A DNA stretch of 64,000 nucleotides from Luteimonas saliphila (GTDB lineage Bacteria > Pseudomonadota > Gammaproteobacteria > Xanthomonadales > Xanthomonadaceae), in the NCBI RefSeq assembly GCF_016774335.1, contig NZ_JAETWA010000046.1, positions 62,001 to 126,000 on the forward strand, given 5' to 3'. A program made the position numbers and the translations under genes. The first letter of the stretch is position 1. The number at the start of each line of letters is the position of its first letter. Positions 1 through 8,856 of the stretch are shown here, piece by piece. The notes under the pieces were generated by a model that saw only the letters and a program-made list of their open reading frames with translations, made no database searches and was not told the DNA's origin.

Positions 1-51
1 CTACGACACGAGACCTACATGACGCACCACACCAGGCGCGGACGCGCCCAT

Positions 52-2817
52 ATGCCCCGATCCACGCAACTGAGCCGGACCATCCGCTGCCTGCTGGTCG
101 CGGGCCTGGCCTCGGCGCCCTTCCATGCCTCGGCCCAGGATGGCGCGGCGGCCGGCGTGGATGCCACGGTGCTGGACGCGGTGCGCGTGAGCGGCAGCTA
201 CAGCCGCAGCCTGGACCGCGCGGTGGACCTCAAGCGCGACAACGTCGGTTTCTCCGATTCCATCGTCGCCACCGACGTGGTGGATTTTCCAGAACAGAAC
301 CTCGCCGAGGCGTTGCAGCGGATGCCGGGCGTGACCATCGAACGCAACAAGGGGCTGGGCACCGCGGTCAACGTGCGCGGCCTGCCGTCCGAGTACACCC
401 ACGTCTCCATCAACGACCTCGCCACCGCCTCCGGCAGCGGCGGGCGCGACGTCGAGTTCGACATCTTCGCCTCCGAGATCATCCAGCAGGTGACGGTGCA
501 GAAGTCGCCCACCGCGGCGCTGGAGGAAGGCGGCATCGCCGGGTCGGTGCAGATCTCCACGGCCCGGCCGTTCGACTACAGCGAGCGCAAGCTGGTCTTC
601 GCGGCCGAAGGCGCGCACAACTCGATCTCCGGCGAGACCGACCCCAAGGTCTCGTTCCTCGCGAGCGACACCTGGGGCGACTGGGGCGCGCTGGTGTCGT
701 TCTCCAGGGCGACGCGGACCAACCGCACCGACTCGAACTCGGGCATCAACTTCCGTCCCTCGTCGCGCTTCCTGGGCGCCTCGGGTACCCGCGGCGAGCA
801 AGCAGAGGCGGTGCTGGAGCGCGACACCGGCGTGGTCGTCGACGACCGCAGCGACGCCGACGAGACCAACCTGATCGTGTTCCAGGACAAGGTGGGCGAC
901 CGCGTCCACCTCAACGACCAGGACAAGTGGGGCGCCACCGCATCGCTGCAGTACAAGCCGGGCAACCGGTTCAGCCTGACCTTCGATGCGATGGTCGGCG
1001 GCTACGACACCACCGAGGACGAGTACGACGCCGCCGCCTACTCCGCCTCCAGCCGCAGTACGTTCGAGACCATCCACGAGTACGACGACACCACCCTGGC
1101 CGAGCATGGCATCGTGGTGCTGCGCGACGTGTCCTACACCGCCACCCAGCACGAGTTCCTGAGCAAGGAACGCATCAGCGAGAACGACTATGGCCAGTAC
1201 AGCGTGGCGCTGGACTGGAAGGACGACAGCTGGAACATCGATGCCCTGCTGGGCTACTCGGGTGCGGAGAAGCGGCTCGACTACGCCAACCTCAAGCACG
1301 TCGCCTACGCGCCTTCGCGCTCGCGCTGGACCGGTACCGGCGGGGAAACCATCCCCAGCGCCGATCCGGCCACGATCGACATGTACGACGCGCCGGAGCG
1401 CTACCTGTTCGAGGCCTACGAGACCACGCTGGAGCAGATCACCGACGACAAGTACGCCGCGCAGGCGAACGCGCGCAAGACCCTGGACCTGGGCTTCTTT
1501 CCCGCGCTGCACGCGGTGCAGTTCGGTGCGCGCCACACCGACAAGTCGAAGGAGCGCCAGCGCGGCGCGCTCAACATCCACGGGCCGGGACCGGGCGACA
1601 CCTCGTGGGCCAACACCCGCACCCTGGCCGACAGCGAGTTGCAGTCGGTGGACGGACTCGTCCCCGGCGGGCGCTATCGCGCGCGGAACCTGGACTGGGC
1701 GCAGATCTCCAACGACTACGCGCGGGGCACCTTCCGCTACGCCGGTTTCGTCACGCCGTTCCAGGAGGGCGAGTACTACCGCGTGGACGAGGAGGCGACC
1801 AGCCTGTACGCGATGGCCGACTTCGCGTTCGACCTGGGCGCGGTCCCGGTGTCCCTCAACGCCGGCGTGCGCTACGTGGACACCTCGGTGGTCTCGTTCG
1901 GCTACCACCCGATCCAGAACCCGGACGGCACGCCCGGCTTCACCGAGGACCCGGTGTCGCAGGACGGCGGGTACTCGAACCTGCTGCCGTCGCTCAACAT
2001 GACGGCCGAACTGTCCGAAGGCCTGCTGCTGCGCGCGGCCGCGTCCGAAACCCTGATGCGCCCGGCGCTGACCGACCTGGCCTACAAGCGCACCGCCAGC
2101 TGGAGCTCGTTCCGCTTCACCGACGGCAACCCGAACCTCGAGCCCACCCTGGCCGAACAGTGGGAAGTCGGCGTGGAGAAGTACCTCGACAACGGCGGGC
2201 TGCTGGCGGCCTCGTACTTCCAGAAGACGATCGAGGGCGTGGTGATCAACGCCCTGACCGGCGTGGTCCCCGACGTCGCCGTGTACAACGCCAACGGCAC
2301 GCTCAACGGCTACTACGATTTCGATGTCTACCAGCCGGTGAACGCCAGCGGCTCCTACGATGTCGATGGCTTCGAGCTGATCGCGCACCTGCCGCTGGAG
2401 GTGCTGCACCCCGCGCTGGAAGGTTTCGGCATCAACGCCAACTACACCGCGTTGAGCAGCTCGCTGGCCGGAGAATCGTCGCTGGGCATCCGCACGCCGA
2501 TGCCGGGGCTGGCCGAGAAGACCTACAACCTCACCCTGTACTACGACAGCGACCGTTTCGACGCGCGCGTGTCCTACAACCACAAGGGCGAGTACGTCGA
2601 GGGCCTGGGCTACAACATGTATCCGATCTGGCGCGACGCCTATGGCCAGACCGACATCTCGATCGGCTATCGACTGGCCGACAACGTCAAGCTCAGCCTG
2701 AAGGGCATCAACATCACCGACGAGGCGACGACCGGCTACACCATGGATCCGTCGTTCCCGACCATGTACGAACTGTCGGGTCGCCGGGTCAGCCTGGGAG
2801 TGCGGGTCGATTTCTGA
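52..2817 (+). CDS. TonB-dependent outer membrane receptor
   Basis: This 921-residue protein has a cleavable signal peptide (hydrophobic LLVAGLASAPFHASAQ), then a plug domain with the features of the long Caulobacter-type receptors: FPEQNLAEALQRMPGVTIER, the VNVRGLPS segment and a GSVQISTARPFD close to the plug. A long beta-barrel follows and ends in VRVDF, with the terminal phenylalanine typical of outer-membrane barrels. An in-frame ATG at 19 is also possible, but the signal peptide fits a start at 52. A lipoprotein metallophosphoesterase starts 25 nt downstream on the same strand, suggesting one transcript and a phosphorylated or phosphodiester substrate. The substrate is not readable from the sequence; only the family call is firm. 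Confidence 0.93.
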   Translation: MPRSTQLSRTIRCLLVAGLASAPFHASAQDGAAAGVDATVLDAVRVSGSYSRSLDRAVDLKRDNVGFSDSIVATDVVDFPEQNLAEALQRMPGVTIERNKGLGTAVNVRGLPSEYTHVSINDLATASGSGGRDVEFDIFASEIIQQVTVQKSPTAALEEGGIAGSVQISTARPFDYSERKLVFAAEGAHNSISGETDPKVSFLASDTWGDWGALVSFSRATRTNRTDSNSGINFRPSSRFLGASGTRGEQAEAVLERDTGVVVDDRSDADETNLIVFQDKVGDRVHLNDQDKWGATASLQYKPGNRFSLTFDAMVGGYDTTEDEYDAAAYSASSRSTFETIHEYDDTTLAEHGIVVLRDVSYTATQHEFLSKERISENDYGQYSVALDWKDDSWNIDALLGYSGAEKRLDYANLKHVAYAPSRSRWTGTGGETIPSADPATIDMYDAPERYLFEAYETTLEQITDDKYAAQANARKTLDLGFFPALHAVQFGARHTDKSKERQRGALNIHGPGPGDTSWANTRTLADSELQSVDGLVPGGRYRARNLDWAQISNDYARGTFRYAGFVTPFQEGEYYRVDEEATSLYAMADFAFDLGAVPVSLNAGVRYVDTSVVSFGYHPIQNPDGTPGFTEDPVSQDGGYSNLLPSLNMTAELSEGLLLRAAASETLMRPALTDLAYKRTASWSSFRFTDGNPNLEPTLAEQWEVGVEKYLDNGGLLAASYFQKTIEGVVINALTGVVPDVAVYNANGTLNGYYDFDVYQPVNASGSYDVDGFELIAHLPLEVLHPALEGFGINANYTALSSSLAGESSLGIRTPMPGLAEKTYNLTLYYDSDRFDARVSYNHKGEYVEGLGYNMYPIWRDAYGQTDISIGYRLADNVKLSLKGINITDEATTGYTMDPSFPTMYELSGRRVSLGVRVDF

Positions 2818-2842
2818 GCCGGTCTCCGGTTGCGGCCACGGC

Positions 2843-5029
2843 ATGGTGACGGGGACGGCAGTGCTTCGCTGCGCCCTGGCCGCACTCGTGCTCGCGCTGG
2901 CGGCCTGCGCCACCAGCCGTGGCGATCGTCCCGCCCAGGGCGTGCGGGACGGGACGTCGGTGCCCATGCATGCCCCGGTCCGTATCGCGTTCATGCCCGA
3001 CGTCCATTTCCACGACGTCTATGCCGGGTTCGAGGACGGATCCTTTCCGGGCGTCGCCAACCCCGCGAACGGCCGCCACGCGACCATCCGCACCATGCAG
3101 GCGCAGTTGACGTCCACCCGGCTGTTCAACGAGAACTACTTCGCGTTCCTGGCCGCGCTGGACGACGCCGTGGCCCGCGGCGTGAGGATCATCGCCCTGC
3201 CCGGGGACTTCTCCGACGACGGCCAGCCGGTGCACATGCGGGGGCTGGTCGCGATCCTCGACGACTACGCGGCCAGGCACGGCATCGAGTTCCTGGCCGC
3301 GCCCGGCAACCACGATCCGGTGCGCCCGTTCGACCGTCCCGGCGGCAAGCGCGACTACCTCGGCGTGGATCCCGTCACCGGCGAGGCGGGCGTCGCGCAG
3401 GCGATCTACAGCCGCGGCGGCAACGACGACTGCAGCGCTTCATACGCCGGCGACTGGGCGAAGGTGGGCACAAGCATCTGCAGCGAGGAGGTGCGCACCC
3501 TGGGCTACGCCGGCATCACCGCGATGCTGGCGCGGCACGGCTTCATGCCCAGTCCGCAGTACCGCTATTACGAAACGCCCTACAGCAGCTACGCCTACGG
3601 CGATTACCGTTACCCGACCGCCTTGCGGCAGGCCGACTGGACCCGCCGCCGTCACGAGATCTGCCGCGAGGGCGCAGGCGGTCCCGACAGGCGGGACGGA
3701 CACACCTTCTGCACGATGGTCGCCGACGCTTCGTACCTGGTGGAGCCGGTGGAGGGCGTCTGGCTGGTCGCGCTGGATGCCAACGTCTACGTGCCCACGG
3801 GTCCGGGCGACGACGATTTCACCGGCTCGGGCAACCATGGCTACAACGCGATGTTGAGCCACAAGCCGCACGTGATCGAGTGGCTGCGCGACGTGGTGGC
3901 CCGCGGCGAGCGCCTGGGCAAGCAGGTGATCGCGTTCAGTCATTTCCCGATGGCCGAGTTCTACGACGGCGCCTCGGACGACATCGAACGCCTGCTGGGC
4001 GCGAACGCGATGCAGCTGCAGCGCCGTCCCGCGGAAGACACCACCCGCGCGCTGGCCGCCACCGGCCTGAAGGTGCACGTGGGCGGGCACATGCACTTCA
4101 ACGACATGGCCGTCCGCACCTACGGCGACGACGCCACGCTGTTCAACATCCAGGCGCCCTCCCTCGCCGCGCACGTCCCCGCCTACAAGCTGATGACGCT
4201 GCATGGCGCCGGCCAGCTGGAGATCGAGACCGTGCGCCTGGACCGGGTGCCGCGATTCGACGAGCTGTTCGACCTGTATCGCGCGGAGCACGCCCATGCC
4301 GCACCCGCGCAGTGGGACCTGTCGATCCTGGATGCCGCGAACTATGGCGACTTCACCCGTCGCTATCTCGACGAACTGGTCCGCCTTCGCCTGCTGGACG
4401 ACGACTGGCGCTGCGAGATGCGCGAGCTGGTCAGGAGTCCTTTGACGGGCGCCGACCTGATGGTGCTGTCGCAACTGCAGACGAATGTGACGCTCGGGCA
4501 ACTGGCGAACGCGCCCGCTCGCGGCGGGCTTGCGGCGGCATTGTTCGATTGCCTCGCCGGTGCGGGCGACGAGCGCTCCGGGGAGGCGTTCGCGGAAGAC
4601 CTGCGGCAGGCCGAGGCCCGGGCCCGCGCACTGGTGCGGGCCCAAGGCCTGCGGCTGGAGGATTTCGCCCGATGGCAGGCGATGGACCTGGCGGTCGACT
4701 TCGTCCGCCTGGCCCGTGCCGGCGACCTGGCCTTCGCGGAAGTCGACGTCGAGCGCGCGAACCACTACGTGACGCTCGCGCATGCCTTGCAGCAGTCCGA
4801 TGCGGACCTGTCGATGGACGGCGACCGCGTCGGCGACGCCAACACCCTCGGCGAGCTGTTCCAGGCACGATTCAAGCCGCTGATGGCCATCCTGCTCGAG
4901 CTCGCCGCAGGCGCGCCGTCCGACCATGTGCGGCTGGATCTCGACAACAACCGGCTGATCGACCTGTCGCACACGCCGTCGCCTTTGCGCCGGCTGCCCG
5001 GGGACCGGGGCGCGACGGGCCGACCGTAA
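2843..5029 (+). CDS. Metallophosphoesterase lipoprotein
   Basis: A 728-residue calcineurin-like phosphoesterase. The N-terminus is a lipoprotein signal (ALVLALAACATS, lipobox LAAC), so it should be anchored in an envelope membrane. The dimetal motifs are present in order: FMPDVHFHD, LPGDFSDDG, PGNHDP, AFSHFPM and GGHMHFND. The last 250 or so residues are a helical extension I do not recognise. The gene begins 25 nt after the TonB receptor stop. By inference the enzyme cleaves a phosphoester at the cell surface or in the periplasm and the receptor imports the product or the intact ligand. Specificity is unknown. Confidence 0.87.
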   Translation: MVTGTAVLRCALAALVLALAACATSRGDRPAQGVRDGTSVPMHAPVRIAFMPDVHFHDVYAGFEDGSFPGVANPANGRHATIRTMQAQLTSTRLFNENYFAFLAALDDAVARGVRIIALPGDFSDDGQPVHMRGLVAILDDYAARHGIEFLAAPGNHDPVRPFDRPGGKRDYLGVDPVTGEAGVAQAIYSRGGNDDCSASYAGDWAKVGTSICSEEVRTLGYAGITAMLARHGFMPSPQYRYYETPYSSYAYGDYRYPTALRQADWTRRRHEICREGAGGPDRRDGHTFCTMVADASYLVEPVEGVWLVALDANVYVPTGPGDDDFTGSGNHGYNAMLSHKPHVIEWLRDVVARGERLGKQVIAFSHFPMAEFYDGASDDIERLLGANAMQLQRRPAEDTTRALAATGLKVHVGGHMHFNDMAVRTYGDDATLFNIQAPSLAAHVPAYKLMTLHGAGQLEIETVRLDRVPRFDELFDLYRAEHAHAAPAQWDLSILDAANYGDFTRRYLDELVRLRLLDDDWRCEMRELVRSPLTGADLMVLSQLQTNVTLGQLANAPARGGLAAALFDCLAGAGDERSGEAFAEDLRQAEARARALVRAQGLRLEDFARWQAMDLAVDFVRLARAGDLAFAEVDVERANHYVTLAHALQQSDADLSMDGDRVGDANTLGELFQARFKPLMAILLELAAGAPSDHVRLDLDNNRLIDLSHTPSPLRRLPGDRGATGRP

Positions 5030-5096
5030 CCGGCCCGACACGAGCGCGCGTGCAGGTGTGCCAGCGGTTGCGATGCACTTCGTCGCCCAGAAAAAA

Positions 5097-5120
5097 CAAT
5101 CCCCGCCGGAGCGGGGATTG
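5097..5120 (-). terminator. Rho-independent terminator of the lipoprotein gene
   Basis: A perfect 10-bp stem (CAATCCCCGC / GCGGGGATTG) with a 4-nt loop. On the minus strand it is followed directly by six T residues (plus-strand A run at 5091-5096). On the plus strand no T tract follows, so it serves the minus-strand gene ending at 5222. The rest of 5030-5221 holds no gene I can support. Confidence 0.85.
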
Positions 5121-5221
5121 CGGGTGTACGGCGTCACGGCGTCGAGTCCCGAAGGGTCGGGCGGCCCTACGATCCGAAGACAAGCGGATCGTCGATGCCC
5201 GACCCGCCAGGCGACCGGTTC

Positions 5222-5698
5222 CTACTGCACGGTGAACTCGCTGGTGTTGACCACCGTGCCGTCCAGCGACACCTCGACCCGGTACTTGCCCGGTGGCCAG
5301 CCGTCGGGCTTGCTGATGTGGAAGTCGGTGACCTGCGGACCGGGGGCGATGTCCTTGGTTTCCTCGGCCACCGTCTGGCTGCTGTCGAGATGGGTCCACT
5401 TCGCGGTCAACCGGCCGGCGCCGGCGCCGTCGGTCGCGACCGATGCGTGGATGGTGTCCCCGGCGGAAAACGTCGTCAGCGGCGTGGCGATGGTGTTGTT
5501 GGCGTCGATCGCGTTGCCCAGGGTGACCGAGGCGGTGCTCGCGGGCGCGGCCGGCGGCGGCATCGGCGCCGGTGCCGGTGCGGTCTCGACCGGTGCGGCG
5601 GGCGGCACGGGGGCGGGTTCGTCCTTCTTGCAGCCGATCAGGGCCACGCTGCCGATGGCGGCGGCGAGCAGGGCCTGCGACAGACGGGTGCGGTTCAT
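5222..5698 (-). CDS. Small lipoprotein, unknown function
   Basis: 158 residues. The N-terminus MNRTRLSQALLAAAIGSVAL continues to IGC at a lipobox, then a proline/alanine-rich linker of about 30 residues, then a compact C-terminal part rich in beta-strand pattern (GKYRVEVSLDGTVVNTSEFTVQ region) resembling an Ig-like fold. GAGGA lies about 7 nt before the ATG. No catalytic motif is visible. It lies next to a LysM protein on the same strand, which fits a cell-envelope role, but the function is unknown. Confidence 0.75.
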   Translation of the reverse strand: MNRTRLSQALLAAAIGSVALIGCKKDEPAPVPPAAPVETAPAPAPMPPPAAPASTASVTLGNAIDANNTIATPLTTFSAGDTIHASVATDGAGAGRLTAKWTHLDSSQTVAEETKDIAPGPQVTDFHISKPDGWPPGKYRVEVSLDGTVVNTSEFTVQ

Positions 5699-5739
5699 GG
5701 CGGTGTCCTCGAATGATGGGCTTGGTGGTGCGGCCTGTC

Positions 5740-6111
5740 TCAGGCCGCGGACGGATCGTCGGGCGTGCCGTCGCCGTCGGTGTCGATCGCCGGCAGGCGG
5801 ATCACCTGGCCCGGGAAGATGCGGTCCGGGTCCTCGATCTCGGTGCGGTTGGCTTCGTGGATCCGGCGCCAGTACTTCGCCTTGCCGTAGAAGCGCTGCG
5901 CGATCGCGGACAGGGTGTCGCCCTTCTCGATCGTGTAGGTGCGCGCGTCGCCACCGCTGCCGGGCACGGTGTCGGCACCGCTGACCACGTTGGAAAAGTC
6001 GGGCCTGGCGCCGGCCAGGGTACCGCCGGTGCTGCCGCCGCCACCGCCCGTGGGCTTGGTGTTGGCGCCGCTCTGGACGTTGGAGAAATCGGGCTTCTTG
6101 TCGCTGCTCAT
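5740..6111 (-). CDS. LysM domain protein with duplicated DFSNV motif
   Basis: 123 residues starting at MSSDKKPDFSNV. The reading frame stays open upstream to 6360, but the ATG at 6111 is preceded by GGGAGGAG and gives the natural start. A C-terminal LysM peptidoglycan-binding domain is clear (TYTIEKGDTLSAIAQRFYG, then NRTEIEDPDRIFPGQVIRLP), followed by an acidic DTDGDGTPDDPSAA tail. The N-terminal part holds the motif PDFSNV-x-SGA-(N/D)-T twice, separated by a glycine-rich linker. There is no signal peptide, so it may be cytoplasmic like the Kbp/YgaU LysM proteins or leave by another route. Confidence 0.8.
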   Translation of the reverse strand: MSSDKKPDFSNVQSGANTKPTGGGGGSTGGTLAGARPDFSNVVSGADTVPGSGGDARTYTIEKGDTLSAIAQRFYGKAKYWRRIHEANRTEIEDPDRIFPGQVIRLPAIDTDGDGTPDDPSAA

Positions 6112-6200
6112 TGGGAGGCTCCTCCCTGGGGACGATGCGGCAGCGAAAGTGGCACGGACTGCGTTAAGAAACCATCGCGACCGCCGCGGGGCGGTTCGGA

Positions 6201-7019
6201 TCACTGGCGCAGGTCGCGCCGTGGCGCCGGGGGCGCGATCCCCGGGGTCGCGCGCCAGGGGTTGATGTCGAGTCCGCCGCGGCGGGTGTAGCGCGCCTCC
6301 ACCGACAGCGCATCCGGCCGGCAACGCGCGCGCAGGTCGACGAAGATGCGTTCGACGCATTGCTCGTGGAAGCCGGCGTGCTCGCGGAACGAGACCAGGT
6401 AACGCAGCAGCGCCGCGCGATCGACGCGCGGTCCGCGGTAGGCGATGGCCACGCTGGCCCAGTCGGGCTGGCCGGTGACCGGGCAGTTCGATTTCAGCAG
6501 GTCGCTGCGCAGGGTTTCGGCGACGTCGTCGTGGGCATCCGCATGCAGCAGCCCCGGGTCGGGCGGGCCGTAGGTCTCGATGGCCAGATCGAGCCCGTCG
6601 ATGCAGATCGCCTCGTCGGTGGCCTCACCCCCGCATGGCGGCAGGCCGAACCCGACGCCGACCGCCGCGCCTGCGGACCGCGACAGGTCCTCGGCGACGC
6701 GGCTGCGCACCGCCTCGGCGCTGTCGAAGCGCGTCGCATTGAGCGAGTTGAGGTAAAGCTTGAGCGATTTCGATTCGACCAGGTACGGCGAGGTGGCCGG
6801 CACCGTGAGCGTCGCGGTCGCGACCAGCGGCTTGCCGCACGCATCCAGCCACGACAGTTCGTACGCATGCCAGCGGTCGTGGCCGACGAACGGCAGCGCA
6901 TCGGCGATCCCGAGTTCGCCGCGCGCCGGCGCGCGCGGGATCGCGAACAGCAGCGACGGGTCGTAGTGCGCGGGGTAGGCGACTTCGCGGCCGAGGAGGG
7001 AGTGTTCGGGGGTGGGCAT
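6201..7019 (-). CDS. queF: NADPH-dependent 7-cyano-7-deazaguanine reductase QueF
   Basis: 272 residues, the length of the long, unimodular (E. coli type) QueF. It reduces preQ0 to preQ1 in queuosine biosynthesis. Visible family features are [14 protein letters not shown] (the E-S-K-S-x-K-L-Y-x-N-S signature, Glu82-Ser85) and the active-site segment [11 protein letters not shown] with Cys179, which forms the thioimide, and Asp186. The C-terminal [13 protein letters not shown] is also conserved. It lies alone between the LysM and DinB-fold genes on the same strand, with no other queuosine gene in the window. Confidence 0.97.
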   Translation of the reverse strand: MPTPEHSLLGREVAYPAHYDPSLLFAIPRAPARGELGIADALPFVGHDRWHAYELSWLDACGKPLVATATLTVPATSPYLVESKSLKLYLNSLNATRFDSAEAVRSRVAEDLSRSAGAAVGVGFGLPPCGGEATDEAICIDGLDLAIETYGPPDPGLLHADAHDDVAETLRSDLLKSNCPVTGQPDWASVAIAYRGPRVDRAALLRYLVSFREHAGFHEQCVERIFVDLRARCRPDALSVEARYTRRGGLDINPWRATPGIAPPAPRRDLRQ

Positions 7020-7128
7020 GGGGGCATTCTAGGGGAGAGCGTGCAGCGAGGGTCCGGCGTCATGGGCGCCGCAGGCGGACGGAAGCGGTTGGTTTTCCTC
7101 GACCAACGCCACGCGCGCCCAGTCGGCA

Positions 7129-7659
7129 CTACTGCACGTAAACCAGATAGTCCGTCACCCCCGGATCCACCCCCAGCTGGTGCATCAGCGTCGTCACCTG
7201 CCCGCGATGATGGGTCTGATGGTTGAACAGGTGCGTGGCCGCGATCCACGCAGGGTGTTCACGCTGCTGGCCGTTGGAGGTGCGGTAGCGCATCGTCGCC
7301 GCGAGCAGCTCGTCGGACAGTGCGTCGGCCCAGCGCACGATGACGGCGTCGGTCTCGCGGCGCTGCGCATGCAGGTCGTCGAATCCGGCATACAGCTCGT
7401 GGCGCAGCGAGGGAAACGTGTGCACGACGGCGGCACCGGCCAGCGACGGCGTCGCGGGAAACGCGGTGGCGAAACGGCCGAGCCAGATGCGGTCGGCGAG
7501 CAGGATGTGGTTCAGGGTGGCATGGATCGAGCCGAAGAACGCGCCCATGTCGCGCTTGCGCCGTTCGTCGTCCAGCCCCGACAGCCGGTCGAACAGGTTG
7601 CGGTTGAACTCCAGGTTGTACTTCGCGAAACCCCGGAACTGGTCCTGATGGGCGCCCAT
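7129..7659 (-). CDS. DinB-fold family protein
   Basis: 176 residues with the four-helix DinB pattern. The likely metal-binding histidines are in TLNHILLADRIW and in NHQTHHRGQVTTL near the C-terminus. GGAGG lies 6 nt before the ATG. Proteins of this fold include metal-dependent thiol transferases and damage-inducible proteins of unknown activity, so no substrate can be assigned. It is divergent from the CitE-like gene, with a 339-bp gap between them (7660-7998) in which I see no gene or clear promoter. Confidence 0.88.
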   Translation of the reverse strand: MGAHQDQFRGFAKYNLEFNRNLFDRLSGLDDERRKRDMGAFFGSIHATLNHILLADRIWLGRFATAFPATPSLAGAAVVHTFPSLRHELYAGFDDLHAQRRETDAVIVRWADALSDELLAATMRYRTSNGQQREHPAWIAATHLFNHQTHHRGQVTTLMHQLGVDPGVTDYLVYVQ

Positions 7660-7998
7660 CCAGCCTCCGATGCGAGGTCGCCATGTGGTATGGAACCCAC
7701 AAGGATAGTCCAGACTCGCGCACCACCGGCGCGGGCGTGCAGTCGCGTGCGGGTGAGTGCGACCAGGGGCGCCGGCGCGGCGCGTCGGCGTCGCGGACCC
7801 CCCGGCGCTGGCAGCGGGTCTGCGTCAGGGGCCGGGAGGCGCCGGGCGTCCGGGATCCCGGACGCGCGCCGACCCGGGCGCCGCCGCCCCCGATCGGCAG
7901 CGTGCGAAAGAAAGCAACGCTATCTTCTGAACCCCGGACAGGCGTCTTTGATGGTTTCCCGGATTGCGCACACTGGCCAGGCCATACCGGGAGGGCGG

Positions 7999-8856
7999 AT
8001 GCGCAGCAAACTGTTCGTGCCGGGCATCCGCCCGGACCTGTTCGCCAAGGCATGCGCCGGTCAGGCCGACGCGGTGTCGTTCGACCTCGAGGACGCGGTG
8101 CCGCCGGCGCGCAAGGCCGACGCGCGCCGCGCGGTGGCCGCGTTCCTGGCCGCCCATCCCGTGGCGGAACGTGGCAAGCGGATCGTTGTGAGGGTCAATC
8201 CGGCGGAGACCCCGCCCTTCGAGGCGGACCTGGCGGCGATCCTGCCGCTGGCCGTCGACCTGGTGAACCTGCCGCGCGTCGAGTCCGCGCAGGAGGTGTT
8301 CGCCGCGGTCGCGACGATGGAGCGCCTGGAAAGGGAGCTGGAACTGGTGCCGAACACGCGTCTGCTGCTCAACATCGAGACGCCGAGGGGCTTGCGGTGC
8401 GCGGCGGGCATCGCCACCGCGCACCCGCGCATCGCGGGTCTGCAACTGGGCCTGGGCGACCTGTTCGAGCCGTTCGGCATCCGCCGCGACATGTCCACGC
8501 ATGTGCACGCGGCGATGTTCCAGCTGGCGATGGCCGCGGCAGAGGCCGGGGTGTTCGCGTGCGATGGCGCGCACCCCGACTACACCGACAGCGAGGCGTT
8601 CGAGCGCGAGGCGGCGATGTCGCGCGCGCTGGGTTTCGTCGGCAAGAGCTGCATCCACCCGCAGCAGGTGGCGTGGGCGAACCGGATGTTCGCCACGACG
8701 GGGCAGGAGCTGGCCTGGGCGCGTCGCGTGGTCGCCGCGGCGCAGGTGGCCGAAGCCGCGGGCACGACGGTATTCACTGTCGATGGGCGGATGGTGGATC
8801 CCCCCTACCTGCGCCGTGCGCAACGCCTGCTGGCGGACGGCGGGCCGGAATCGTGA
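7999..8856 (+). CDS. HpcH/HpaI aldolase / CitE-like lyase
   Basis: 285 residues. It carries the CitE superfamily marks: the N-terminal RSKLFVPG, SFDLEDAVPPARKADAR, RVNP, the metal-binding glutamate in LLLNIETPRG, LGLGDLFEPFG, and the C-terminal GKSCIHPQQV. Members cleave acyl-CoA or 2-keto hydroxy acids (citramalyl-CoA, malyl-CoA, 4-hydroxy-2-ketoheptanedioate), and the substrate here cannot be read. The ATG at 7999 follows a GGGAGGGCGG Shine-Dalgarno; an in-frame ATG at 7951 is less likely. The stop codon overlaps the GTG start of the symporter gene, so the two are translationally coupled and probably serve one pathway. Confidence 0.85.
   Translation: MRSKLFVPGIRPDLFAKACAGQADAVSFDLEDAVPPARKADARRAVAAFLAAHPVAERGKRIVVRVNPAETPPFEADLAAILPLAVDLVNLPRVESAQEVFAAVATMERLERELELVPNTRLLLNIETPRGLRCAAGIATAHPRIAGLQLGLGDLFEPFGIRRDMSTHVHAAMFQLAMAAAEAGVFACDGAHPDYTDSEAFEREAAMSRALGFVGKSCIHPQQVAWANRMFATTGQELAWARRVVAAAQVAEAAGTTVFTVDGRMVDPPYLRRAQRLLADGGPES

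Noticed and set aside
1-2994. 997-codon open frame on the minus strand
   Set aside because: It is antisense to the TonB receptor, has no family motifs and a Val/Arg/His-rich composition typical of shadow frames in high-GC DNA.
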